The notes under the pieces: generated by a model
Databases searched by the model: none
What the model saw: the letters and a program-made list of their open reading frames with translations, nothing else
What the model was told of the DNA's origin: nothing
Part shown: positions 16,728 to 25,023 of the stretch, piece by piece
Layout of the letters: every line of letters starts with the position of its first letter
Position numbering within the stretch: position 1 is the stretch's first letter
Source: Pseudomonas viridiflava
GTDB taxonomy: Bacteria > Pseudomonadota > Gammaproteobacteria > Pseudomonadales > Pseudomonadaceae
Direction: 5' to 3'
NCBI RefSeq assembly: GCF_900583165.1
Contig: NZ_UTKY01000116.1
Coordinates: 62,001 to 126,000, forward strand
Length of the DNA: 64,000 nt
Program-made: the position numbers and the translations under genes

Positions 16728-17948
16728 TTAATGCAATAACTGGGTATCCAGCACCACCGAGGATTCGCCGAGGATGCTTTCGGCCAGCTTCACAAACTCC
16801 GCCGTAGTAATGCTGTTAGTCCGCATCACTGCCTGCACCAGATCATCCAGCGAGCGCTTGTTGTGGGTCTTCACCCGAATCTCGCGATCCAGTTCCTGTA
16901 ACACCACCACGGCCCTCGACACCGTCGCCCCGCTGACATGGTCACCCCGCAGCGTGGTCACGTCTTTGCCCTCCTTCGCCAACCGCGCCTGAATCGCCTG
17001 ATAACGCTCATCGGTGATCCCGCCGGCGCGGCGCACCAGCTCAATGGCGTAGTACTCGGCGATGCCTTCGCTGATCCAGTCACTGGTGTCGTGGTCGTTG
17101 AAGCGTCCAATGGACTGCACCACTTCGCGGATCAACAGGCTACTGCCATTTTCACTGACCAACGGCGTGCGGCTGTTGAGGTAGATCGAGTCGCGGGCCG
17201 AAAATGCGCCACGCCGCATCGGGTCGCTGGCCCCCACTATCAGCAACTTGGCTGGATGGCGTGGGAAGGCAGCTTCTACCTGAGGCCAGACGAAGGTCAG
17301 CAGTGTCAACACGTCCATGCGGCGCATGGCCTGGCCCTTGGGCGAGGCCACGGTGACTTCGGTTTCGCCCAGGCGCACCCGGCGGCTGCCGAGGGTGCCG
17401 GCGAGCATCCAGCCGGTGGGGCGGTCGAACAGGCGGGAGACGTTGTCGATGCGAAACCTGTTCTTGCCAATGCGCGGCCAGGCAGTCTCGATGCTTTTCC
17501 AGCCGGCGGGCAGTTCGAAGGTCAGCCGGGAGACCAACTCGACGCCGTCCTGTTGGTCGAGCCGCGCAGGTGGCACCAAGTCTTCACCGCGAAACAGCGC
17601 CCAGCTTGGCGTCATTCGCGCCTCATAGGTGCCGGGCTTGCGTGCGTGGGTCAGGCGTACGCGGTAGGTCAGGCTGGCCTTATCGGCACTGGGTTGCCAC
17701 AGGCCACGGTGATCGGTGATGCGCCACTGGCCATCGGCCTTGAAGTCGCTGTAGTCACCGTCGCGACCGAGGTCAAAGTTCAAACTGCGCACCGCCGAGC
17801 CTTGGGTCAGGCTCACCCGCACCTCGGCCTGATCGCTCTGGGGCAGCAATTTGACGTGGTAATCCAGGTCGACTTTCTTGGCGCACCATGCCGAACTGCT
17901 CAACGCCAGCAACATCAGGCCTGCCGCCAGCTCTGCTCCCCACCTCAT
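16728..17948 (-). CDS. M61-like gluzincin relative lacking zinc-binding His (secreted)
   Basis: 406 aa from the ATG at 17948, which has AAGGAG five bases upstream; a GTG at 17954 is an alternative. A signal peptide (LMLLALSSSAWCA) leads to a beta-rich N-domain and a C-terminal region resembling M61 aminopeptidases. Where these carry HExxH, this protein has R274-E-V-V-Q278, while the downstream SDWISEGIAEYYA (third-ligand helix) is kept. Both zinc-binding His are therefore replaced. It may be a periplasmic pseudoprotease or a binding protein. It overlaps no gene and follows ycgN by 13 bp. Confidence 0.72.
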   Translation of the reverse strand: MRWGAELAAGLMLLALSSSAWCAKKVDLDYHVKLLPQSDQAEVRVSLTQGSAVRSLNFDLGRDGDYSDFKADGQWRITDHRGLWQPSADKASLTYRVRLTHARKPGTYEARMTPSWALFRGEDLVPPARLDQQDGVELVSRLTFELPAGWKSIETAWPRIGKNRFRIDNVSRLFDRPTGWMLAGTLGSRRVRLGETEVTVASPKGQAMRRMDVLTLLTFVWPQVEAAFPRHPAKLLIVGASDPMRRGAFSARDSIYLNSRTPLVSENGSSLLIREVVQSIGRFNDHDTSDWISEGIAEYYAIELVRRAGGITDERYQAIQARLAKEGKDVTTLRGDHVSGATVSRAVVVLQELDREIRVKTHNKRSLDDLVQAVMRTNSITTAEFVKLAESILGESSVVLDTQLLH

Positions 17949-17961
17949 ACACACTCCTTGC

Positions 17962-18411
17962 TCAGCCTGCGCGGAAAATCAGGTAATCCTCCCAGTCGTC
18001 TTCGGGCACGCTGCCTTCGCTGAGCATGCGCCCGGACTGGGAAATGCGTTCATGGTGTACCGCGTCGCGGTCGCCGCAGACCAGGTGGTGCCACAGCGGC
18101 AGGTCTTTGCGCTCGCTGACCAGGCGGTAACCGCAGGTCGGCGGCAGCCATTTGAACTGGTCGGCCTGGCCTGGGGTGAGCTGGATACAGTCGGGCACCG
18201 AGGCGCGGCGGTTGGGGTAGTCGGTGCACTGGCAGGTTTTCAGGTCGAGCAGCTTGCAGGCGATGCGCGTGTAATAGACGCTGTTGTCGTCTTCATCCTC
18301 GAGCTTTTGCAGGCAGCACAGGCCACAGCCGTCGCACAACGACTCCCACTCCTCCTGGTCGAGGTGTTCAAGGGTTTTGCGTATCCAGAAAGGTTCGACT
18401 TTGGCGGCCAT
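17962..18411 (-). CDS. YcgN-family cysteine-cluster protein (UPF0260)
   Basis: 149 aa, normal for the family. Conserved cysteines are visible in CDGCGLCCLQKL, CKLLDLKTCQCTDY and VPDCIQL, with further CGYRL and HHLVCGD motifs, suggesting metal or Fe-S binding. Function is unknown in any organism known to me. It is first in a two-gene leftward unit with the M61-like gene. Start MAAKVEPFW. Confidence 0.9.
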   Translation of the reverse strand: MAAKVEPFWIRKTLEHLDQEEWESLCDGCGLCCLQKLEDEDDNSVYYTRIACKLLDLKTCQCTDYPNRRASVPDCIQLTPGQADQFKWLPPTCGYRLVSERKDLPLWHHLVCGDRDAVHHERISQSGRMLSEGSVPEDDWEDYLIFRAG

Positions 18412-18567
18412 GGCTCTACATCAGTATCGGTAGGTGAAAAGGCCGCCAGTCTAGTGCCCAAGCCCCGTGGAACCAAGTGCTTACGACTGGCGGTGTAACA
18501 ACACTTGTCAGTCTAGTGGCCGCGCAGTAGTTTTGAACGCCGAATTGACCCTCAGGAACCGCTGCCC

Positions 18568-19152
18568 ATGACACGTGTTGCCGATTACCCGATTCACACT
18601 CAGTTCACCGAACGCTGGTCGCCCCGCGCCTTTACCGGCGAGAGTATCCCGCAGGAAACCCTGCTGAGCTTTTTCGAAGCTGCACGCTGGGCACCCTCCG
18701 CCTACAACTCGCAGCCATGGCGCTTTCTCTACGCGCGTCGTGACACGCCGGACTGGGAGCGTTTCCTGGGTCTGCTGAATGAATTCAACCGGGGCTGGGC
18801 GCAACATGCGTCGGCCCTGGTGATCATCGCCTCGAAAACCGACTTCACCGCCCCAGGTGCCACGGAAGAAACCCCGGCCCTCTGGCACACCTTCGACACC
18901 GGCTCGGCCTGGGGTCACTTGGCGTTGCAAGCCAGTATCAGCGGCTGGCACACCCACGGCATGGCAGGTTTCGATCAGGAGCTGACGCGCAAAGAGTTGA
19001 AAATCCCAGAAGGTTATGCGCTGCATGCCGCCGTGGCGATTGGCAAGCTGGGCGACAAGTCGACCCTGCCGGAATACCTGCAAGGCCGTGAAGTGCCGAG
19101 CCCGCGCCGTCCGTTAAGCGAGCTGGTGTCGGAAGGTGATTTCAGCCTGTAG
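18568..19152 (+). CDS. Nitroreductase-family FMN oxidoreductase
   Basis: 194 aa. Signature elements of the nitroreductase fold: RWSPRAFTGESIPQETLLSF (FMN phosphate site, split at ESI), EAARWAPSAYNSQPWRF (the SxxNxQPW FMN motif), GSAWGHLALQASISGWHTHG and AAVAIGKLGD. It probably reduces nitro or quinone compounds with NAD(P)H; substrate cannot be predicted. Upstream sequence has caggaaccgctgcccATG with a weak ribosome site. A bidirectional hairpin follows it. Confidence 0.88.
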   Translation: MTRVADYPIHTQFTERWSPRAFTGESIPQETLLSFFEAARWAPSAYNSQPWRFLYARRDTPDWERFLGLLNEFNRGWAQHASALVIIASKTDFTAPGATEETPALWHTFDTGSAWGHLALQASISGWHTHGMAGFDQELTRKELKIPEGYALHAAVAIGKLGDKSTLPEYLQGREVPSPRRPLSELVSEGDFSL

Positions 19153-19161
19153 AGGCTACTT

Positions 19162-19201
19162 TGTAGGCTTCAGCGCTGAAGTATTAGCGGTGAAGCCTAC
19201 A
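19162..19201. terminator. Hairpin between convergent genes
   Basis: A perfect 11-bp inverted repeat, tgtaggcttca at 19162-19172 and tgaagcctaca at 19191-19201, with an 18-nt loop that can extend the pairing (gcgctga / tagcgg partly). It lies between the nitroreductase and the large effector-like gene, both of which end here. There is no long T-run, so termination strength is uncertain. Confidence 0.55.
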
Positions 19202-19218
19202 GCTTCACCGTCGGCCCC

Positions 19219-22200
19219 TCAGGGACCCGGGTCCGGTTTGATCGCTATGTCCGGCACCGTTTGATAAAACGGCCCATAGTCCACCAACAACTCATCAGCT
19301 TTCTTGATGTCCTTGAGCGCCACATAGAAGGTTAGGTTTTTCCCCACGGAAACGATCGCGACGTTATTCGCCCTCCACACTGGCCCGTTACGCAGTTGCG
19401 AGGTATTGACCAGGCTCAGGATATTACTGCTGTTAAACGCACTGACCGTGCGGGTCTTGGAACGCGTATTGAACAGATAAGTCAGTACCGCCCGAGCACC
19501 TTGTTTGCGTTGCTCCTGAAACAGGGATGCCACTGATTCATGGTATTTGCCCGTGTAGGGTCCCAGCACCTCGAACTGTGGGATATCTCGACGCGCCCAC
19601 ACCGAAACACCGCGAGCCGGCCCACCATCATCCAACGCCGTGGCCAACTCCAGGGTCTGCTCGAATCGTGACCCATGTTGACCTTCGGTACGGAGCCAGT
19701 CCTTTATCGAATCCTTGATACGCGCTGCAACCTCTGTCCGTTGTGCCGGCTCGAGACCGTCCAGAAGGCCGTGCCAATTGGCGATGCGAATGTCATCAAT
19801 GGGGCCCTCGATAGTCTGCGTCAGGCTGAGCCTGGGGTTTTGCGGGTCCTGCAGGATCGGCAGGGAGTTGTCGATCTGATGGGCAGGCAGGGTACGCAGC
19901 GGCGGCGTGTCTGGCTCAACCTTGATGACCGGACGCTTGGCAGACGAAGGCCCGGGGAATTGCACGCTTTGTGCCCCAGTGGGAGGCTTTGATAAATCCA
20001 ACGGCACCTGCTGCGGGGGATTGGATGAGTCCGGCGCAGGCCGTTTGCGCGAGGTACTCGCCGATGACGTCGAAGCAACGTTCTGCTGCGCCCGACTCAG
20101 CCGGTTTGCGCCCACCGAGTTGAAGGAGCCATCGACAGAAAAATACCGCAGCCAGTCCAGTGGGTTGATTCGGTTTTGACGCTGGAAGATTTCTGGCGTG
20201 ACTTTATTGCCAGGCTGGCTGACAAGCACGCTCCATCTAAGCAAATGCTCATCGCTCAGCGGCGAATAGGTACCGCCGCCCGCTTTGAACAACACTGACT
20301 CACCGAACGCTCCCAAGCTCCCATCTTGCCTGACACTGTTTTTGAATGTGTCGACTTTTAAATGATGGAGACCGGCAAAACCCTCCATGGTCATGGCATT
20401 GCGCGCCTGCTGCGTCATGCCTTGCCAGTCACGAACATGATCGGCGGTCAGCGGGTTCATCGGTGTGCCGGGAGCCCGATCACGTACCGTCACGCCGCTG
20501 GCGCTCAGTTGACCATTGGGTTGTACATAGTGCGCAAAAGTTGGCGCGTACAAACGACGCTGCTTGGCAAAGCCCTGAACAGTCAGCCTTTGCTGTTCCT
20601 GCGGCGACAATGCCTCCCAGGCCCTCAAATGTTCAGCCTCGATCAACACACCGCCCGGCGCCCCCAAGCGTTGCCATTGGTCACCTTCGACATGCTGGAT
20701 CAACAGCTCGGTTTGCCGGTTGTTGTGGTAGACCCGCGCCTGTACTACACCGTCTTGCGTACGCGTTACCTGTCGCACTTCGTACACGGCCGTCTGACCG
20801 GTGCTGTCGGTATGACGGATAAAGGACTGATGGCCATCGACGGCCACATACACGCCCTGACTGTTGCGCGAGAGCCCGGCAATAAGTGTTTCGGGTACGT
20901 TGAACTGTGCAAACAAGTGGTGGCTAAACTCATGGGACAGCGTGCCAACCGAACCGTCGACGGCTTGCGTGACTGCGGCGAAATCGTCGAGTGGGCTACC
21001 GAAAGGCCGCATGTTATCGGCGTCAAACCCATACCAGTGCCCGTTCTTAAGCACTGCGGCGCCGTCCACCGCTTGACCGGCTATCTTCAGAGTGCCTATA
21101 GCCGCCGCGTCGAATTGCTTGCTGACAGCCTTCAACACATCGTAGCTGCCGCTCGCCCCTCGGACTCGATTGAAAACCTGCGCGCCTTTGGCGCCCAAGA
21201 AACTAACACCGCCCACGGTCAAGTCCCCCAGGCCACCCAATGGGTTAAAGGTCGCCATGGTCGTCGTACCGATGACCTTGGCCGCACGCAATGCCTTGGT
21301 CGCAGCGGAAGCCGCCGTAGCACTTATCTTGGCCACCTTGCCGGCAGTCGCCAGGCCAGCGGTGAGAAACCCGAAGATATCCAGTGCCAGGTCCGTGGCA
21401 CCCTCGCCATATTGGCCGTTCTGGAAATTGACAATGGCCGAGCGGAACGGAATCAGGTTCAAGATAAAGGCTTCGACGGGTTTGGCCCTGTCGGTTTGCA
21501 GGTCCAGCGTGGTCTTGCCCAGGGCGTGTTGCTTGATGGCGGGGTTATCGAAATCCAGGTGGTTGACGAACACATCGGCGATGTCGCTGCTGCGTGTGCT
21601 GTTGAAACTGTCCCAGGTTTTTTCGCCAGCCGGGCGCTCGGTGCTCAGGCGGGTGGTACTGCCTTTGGGCAAAAACACCTTGGTTTGCTCGACTTTGCTG
21701 CCATCACGATCGCGCCGTTCCTGTACGAGATAATTCGGGGCGGGGGCAATCGTGCCTTTGTTCAAGTTGATTTCGTACGCGGTCGTAACCCCGTCGCGCT
21801 CAGTTTTTACCCATAGCCCGGGTGAGGTCGGGCCCGATGTTGTCGAGGTGAAATCCAGCCCAAGCGTGAAGGAGGTCTGTTGGTAAAAGGTCACCTTGCC
21901 AAACTCAAGGTTCTTGCGATCTTCAACAGGCAGCTGGGAAATCAGGTGTTTGACGGTGGTGGCGACGGCGCTTTTTTTCTCGCTCGTCGCTGCCTCGAAC
22001 GCCAGGTCGAAGGCCTGCGTCACCCCAAAGCGCGGGTTGGCGTTGAGAGCTGCCAGCGGGATCCGTGTATCGCGGGACACAAAGGGTGCCGGGCTCGGCA
22101 GGTCCATCATCGCGATGTCGAGTAACGAGTGGCGGCCGACCAGCGACGTTCGATGGCCGGGGCCGGCATAGTCGTGGGTGGTGATCAGTTTTTCTTCGAA

Positions 22201-23553
22201 CAGATCCCCCAAATCGCCAAACCGCGCGATCAACTTGGCCAGCGCGATCTCCCTGCGGGCAGGCATCTCTTGATCCAACCCTTGGGAGGCCTCGAGCAAC
22301 CCTGACACCCGCTGATTGAACGCGGTACTCAGCGCATTGAGCGTCTGGGCGGGGTATTGATCATCGCCCCGCTTGGCCAGCATGCCATTGGCCACGGCCC
22401 AGTCCACCAATGCAGCCTTCTGCGCCTGCTCGGCGACCGCCGGGTGGTTCATGCTCGCCGCTTTGGCCTGGCTCATAACGTCGGCAAACGTCATCCCCGG
22501 CACGCTGCCGGGCGCTCCAGCCTCAATCACCGCGGCAGCAATCGACAGGCTGACCCAGGCAGGGCTGCCGTAGGTCACGTTAGCAGGGATGTCCTTGATT
22601 AAATATTCAGGTGCTTTGCGGGCCAGCAACATATGCGCCGCGGCCTTGGCCAACAACGCGCTGGTTTTACCCGTGCTTTGCAGATGCTGGGCCAGGCCCT
22701 CCACCACGGTCGCTGCGGGCTTGCCCCAATGCGCCTGTTGCGCCAGGTCAAACCCGGCAACTTTATGCCGGTGCGGCGCATCGATGGATTCGTGATCCAT
22801 TTGCACGGCGATGGCCGCGAGCAAGTAGTCATCCACACTGCTGTCGCTGGCAATACCGCCCATACGGGTTTGCAGAGCCTGCCCCAAATGGCGCGCTTCG
22901 GGAGAACCCAGCAGAGCATTCAGCGTCTTCACCGGGTCGGCCAGTTCAGCGGCAGAGAGAGGGTTTTGGTACGCCAAAAAATCCAGCACGCCTTTGGTTT
23001 GCATCACCAGGCGCTGATCGCCGAGGTGATGGGCGTGACGTTGGGTAACGCTGAGCAACTGGCGTTGCTGATCGCTGCTCAAGGGGATCGGCCAGCCTAA
23101 CGCGCCGGCCAGATTTTCAAGCGGATGCTGCAGGGCACGTTGACTCAAAGCACTGGCCAGGGCTGTCAGGTGAAAATGAGTCGTCGGCAGGCCCAGGTTG
23201 TTGCTTGTGATAAAGGCTTCAAGCGTCGCGGTGACGCCCTGCGCCGATGACGCTGATAAATCGTGCCGCAACGCCATGGATGTAGATTGCAGTGCAGACC
23301 TCACCGCCTGCGGGCCAGCGTCTGGTCCCAACTGCTTGGCAAGGGCGTATAGGTTTTCGCTGAGCGTCTGCAGGTTGGCTTTGTTATTTAACGCTGCCGT
23401 CAACGTCGATGGGGCCTGCCTAACGGCCAACGCCTGGGGGGGCTTCGGCGCGACCGCAGGGCTGGCAACCGCCGCACTTGGATCGCTGGGCAGGTTTGAT
23501 AAGTGAATATTAGGGGTGATACGTTGATGCGTTAACGACCTGATGCCCGTCAT
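19219..23553 (-). CDS. Large effector-like protein with C-terminal SET domain
   Basis: 1444 aa from the ATG at 23553; a TTG nine codons earlier is less likely. The N-terminus is Ser/Pro/Ala-rich (residues 1-65). The middle resembles large Pseudomonas toxin/effector scaffolds, with a hydrophobic part near 700-760 (LALDIFGFLTAGLATAG). HEFSH lies at 874-878. Three related helical repeats fill about 972-1155. A disordered linker carries SRKRP near 1167, PLDLS at 1184-1188 and IKVEP at 1210-1214. Residues about 1312-1430 read as a SET domain: GVSVWARRDIPQFEVLG, a degenerate N-box (SSNILSLVNTS) and ELLVDYGPFY. A lysine methyltransferase acting in a eukaryotic host is the favoured inference. Confidence 0.72.
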   Translation of the reverse strand: MTGIRSLTHQRITPNIHLSNLPSDPSAAVASPAVAPKPPQALAVRQAPSTLTAALNNKANLQTLSENLYALAKQLGPDAGPQAVRSALQSTSMALRHDLSASSAQGVTATLEAFITSNNLGLPTTHFHLTALASALSQRALQHPLENLAGALGWPIPLSSDQQRQLLSVTQRHAHHLGDQRLVMQTKGVLDFLAYQNPLSAAELADPVKTLNALLGSPEARHLGQALQTRMGGIASDSSVDDYLLAAIAVQMDHESIDAPHRHKVAGFDLAQQAHWGKPAATVVEGLAQHLQSTGKTSALLAKAAAHMLLARKAPEYLIKDIPANVTYGSPAWVSLSIAAAVIEAGAPGSVPGMTFADVMSQAKAASMNHPAVAEQAQKAALVDWAVANGMLAKRGDDQYPAQTLNALSTAFNQRVSGLLEASQGLDQEMPARREIALAKLIARFGDLGDLFEEKLITTHDYAGPGHRTSLVGRHSLLDIAMMDLPSPAPFVSRDTRIPLAALNANPRFGVTQAFDLAFEAATSEKKSAVATTVKHLISQLPVEDRKNLEFGKVTFYQQTSFTLGLDFTSTTSGPTSPGLWVKTERDGVTTAYEINLNKGTIAPAPNYLVQERRDRDGSKVEQTKVFLPKGSTTRLSTERPAGEKTWDSFNSTRSSDIADVFVNHLDFDNPAIKQHALGKTTLDLQTDRAKPVEAFILNLIPFRSAIVNFQNGQYGEGATDLALDIFGFLTAGLATAGKVAKISATAASAATKALRAAKVIGTTTMATFNPLGGLGDLTVGGVSFLGAKGAQVFNRVRGASGSYDVLKAVSKQFDAAAIGTLKIAGQAVDGAAVLKNGHWYGFDADNMRPFGSPLDDFAAVTQAVDGSVGTLSHEFSHHLFAQFNVPETLIAGLSRNSQGVYVAVDGHQSFIRHTDSTGQTAVYEVRQVTRTQDGVVQARVYHNNRQTELLIQHVEGDQWQRLGAPGGVLIEAEHLRAWEALSPQEQQRLTVQGFAKQRRLYAPTFAHYVQPNGQLSASGVTVRDRAPGTPMNPLTADHVRDWQGMTQQARNAMTMEGFAGLHHLKVDTFKNSVRQDGSLGAFGESVLFKAGGGTYSPLSDEHLLRWSVLVSQPGNKVTPEIFQRQNRINPLDWLRYFSVDGSFNSVGANRLSRAQQNVASTSSASTSRKRPAPDSSNPPQQVPLDLSKPPTGAQSVQFPGPSSAKRPVIKVEPDTPPLRTLPAHQIDNSLPILQDPQNPRLSLTQTIEGPIDDIRIANWHGLLDGLEPAQRTEVAARIKDSIKDWLRTEGQHGSRFEQTLELATALDDGGPARGVSVWARRDIPQFEVLGPYTGKYHESVASLFQEQRKQGARAVLTYLFNTRSKTRTVSAFNSSNILSLVNTSQLRNGPVWRANNVAIVSVGKNLTFYVALKDIKKADELLVDYGPFYQTVPDIAIKPDPGP

Positions 23554-23622
23554 GAATATACCTGTCAGTTGCTGAAACAATCATCCTGCCAAAGGCGCTG
23601 GTGAGCGCCTCGCGGCATTTAC

Positions 23623-23650
23623 TGAGTGCAAAACCCAGGGGTGACGTTCC
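23623..23650 (-). promoter_or_regulatory. hrp-box-like promoter upstream of the SET effector gene
   Basis: On the minus strand GGAACG, a 15-nt spacer, then GCACTCA. The HrpL consensus is GGAACC, 15-16 nt, CCACNNA, so 9 of 11 fixed positions match. It ends 70 bp upstream of the chosen ATG. I searched for this motif deliberately, so chance occurrence must be considered. Confidence 0.45.
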
Positions 23651-23690
23651 AGAGCGGTTGTCAGGTTTCATGTCCAGGACGGGGGAGTAT

Positions 23691-24623
23691 TCAGTAGCCT
23701 CGTTCGAAGCTGACTTCGCCCCTGAGGGCCGTTTTTGCCTGGTAGGCCTGCAGGTTTTCAACAAACAACGCCACCATCAGTTCAGGTGAAGTCGGCGCCG
23801 AACTGTGCCCAGTCAACAGCAGCCCCCAAGCGGTCCAGAACGGGTGCCGTTGCGGCAGCGGTTCCTGACGGCATACATCAATCACAGCGCCCGCCAAGTG
23901 CCCTTCTTTCAGGGCTTCGACCAAGTCGGCATCCACCACGGCAACACCGCGCCCGACATTGATAAACAACCCGGTCGGCTTGAATTGCTTGAACAGTGCC
24001 GCGTCGTAAAGATCGTGGGTGCTTGGCGTGTTGGGTAGAAGGTTGATCACGTAGTCCACCTCCCCCACCAGCCGACCCAATTGATCGAGCCCGGCCACTT
24101 CGATGAACGGCGCCTGCTCCCGCGCTTCGCTGGCAATGCCGTACAGCTTCACGCCAAACGGCACCAGGAACTGGGCAACGCTCTGGCCGATATCGCCAGT
24201 GCCCACGATCAACACCTTACGCCCCGCCAGGCTCTGGCCCGTGCGGTCGTCCCACTTGCGCTCCACCTGGCTGACCAGGCGCGCCAGCACTTCGCGCTCG
24301 TGGCCGAGCATATAGGTGAGCACAAACTCCGCCATGACCTGACCATAGATGCCCACCGCGCGGGTCAGGCGATAATCACGCCGCAAGCCGTCAACCAGTA
24401 ACGGGGTAATACCGGCCCAGGTCGATTGCAGCCATTGAGGCTGATGGCCCTGGCGCAACAGGGTCGCCAGCAGGTCCGGTTGGCCCAGCCATACCGGGCA
24501 ATCGGCGGCCAGGCGGGACAGCTCGGCCGAGTCGCCACTGGTGAGCACTTCCAGGTCCGGCGCCACTTCGCCCAGCAATTGGGCGTAGAGCGGGTGATCC
24601 TGTTCAGCAATCAGAACACGCAT
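23691..24623 (-). CDS. D-2-hydroxyacid dehydrogenase (glyoxylate/hydroxypyruvate reductase-like)
   Basis: 310 aa from the ATG at 24623, with AAAGG upstream. NAD(P)-binding GxGxxG is seen in VLIVGTGDIGQSVAQFL, followed by family motifs VDYVINLLPNTPSTHDL, FINVGRGVAVVDADLVEAL (the conserved GRGxxVD element) and the C-terminal HPFW...TGHSSAPT with the catalytic His. It should reduce glyoxylate or hydroxypyruvate, or oxidise D-2-hydroxyacids. It is upstream of and co-directional with the effector gene, but 137 bp apart and probably unrelated. Confidence 0.88.
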   Translation of the reverse strand: MRVLIAEQDHPLYAQLLGEVAPDLEVLTSGDSAELSRLAADCPVWLGQPDLLATLLRQGHQPQWLQSTWAGITPLLVDGLRRDYRLTRAVGIYGQVMAEFVLTYMLGHEREVLARLVSQVERKWDDRTGQSLAGRKVLIVGTGDIGQSVAQFLVPFGVKLYGIASEAREQAPFIEVAGLDQLGRLVGEVDYVINLLPNTPSTHDLYDAALFKQFKPTGLFINVGRGVAVVDADLVEALKEGHLAGAVIDVCRQEPLPQRHPFWTAWGLLLTGHSSAPTSPELMVALFVENLQAYQAKTALRGEVSFERGY

Positions 24624-24729
24624 GCTTAAACCTTTCAAAAACAGTGCAGACGGCAGCGCGCATCCTTACGGCCACCGCCCACTTATACGATTCTATTGAA
24701 GACGGTGCCCCAGGCAGGGCACCCACCGA

Positions 24730-25023
24730 TCACATCGGGTCGTTGCGGCGCAGCAGCTCTTCGGGCAAGTGTTCGATGTACTCGTCCTCGGCCGGCGGCA
24801 TTTGCAGGTGGTAGCCCTGCTTTTCGAGGTTTTCCAGGACCTGCACGATGTCTTCCTGTTGCAGCTTGCGCTCGGGCGTCAGCACCAGGTCAAACGCGTG
24901 AGCCGGCTTGCCGAAAATAGTGATCAGCGCTTCAGGCACGCGCTCAAGGGCATCGCTCTTGAGCACATAGAGGTACATGCCGGTGCGTTTGGAGCTGCGG
25001 TAGATAGAGCAAATACGTTTCAA
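24730..25023 (-). CDS. YcgL domain protein
   Basis: 97 aa, full family length. It starts MKRICSIYRSSKRTGMYLYV and contains the conserved ALITIFGKPAHAFDLVL and GYHLQMPPAEDEYIEHLPEEL. YcgL proteins are small soluble proteins; the function is not firmly known. Its ATG overlaps the RNase D stop (ATGA at 25020-25023), the usual rnd-ycgL arrangement in gammaproteobacteria. An operon with RNase D is therefore likely. Confidence 0.93.
   Translation of the reverse strand: MKRICSIYRSSKRTGMYLYVLKSDALERVPEALITIFGKPAHAFDLVLTPERKLQQEDIVQVLENLEKQGYHLQMPPAEDEYIEHLPEELLRRNDPM

Noticed and set aside
23553..23580. TTG start adding nine residues to the SET effector
   Set aside because: The ATG at 23553 has an AGG site and the TTG has no better one.
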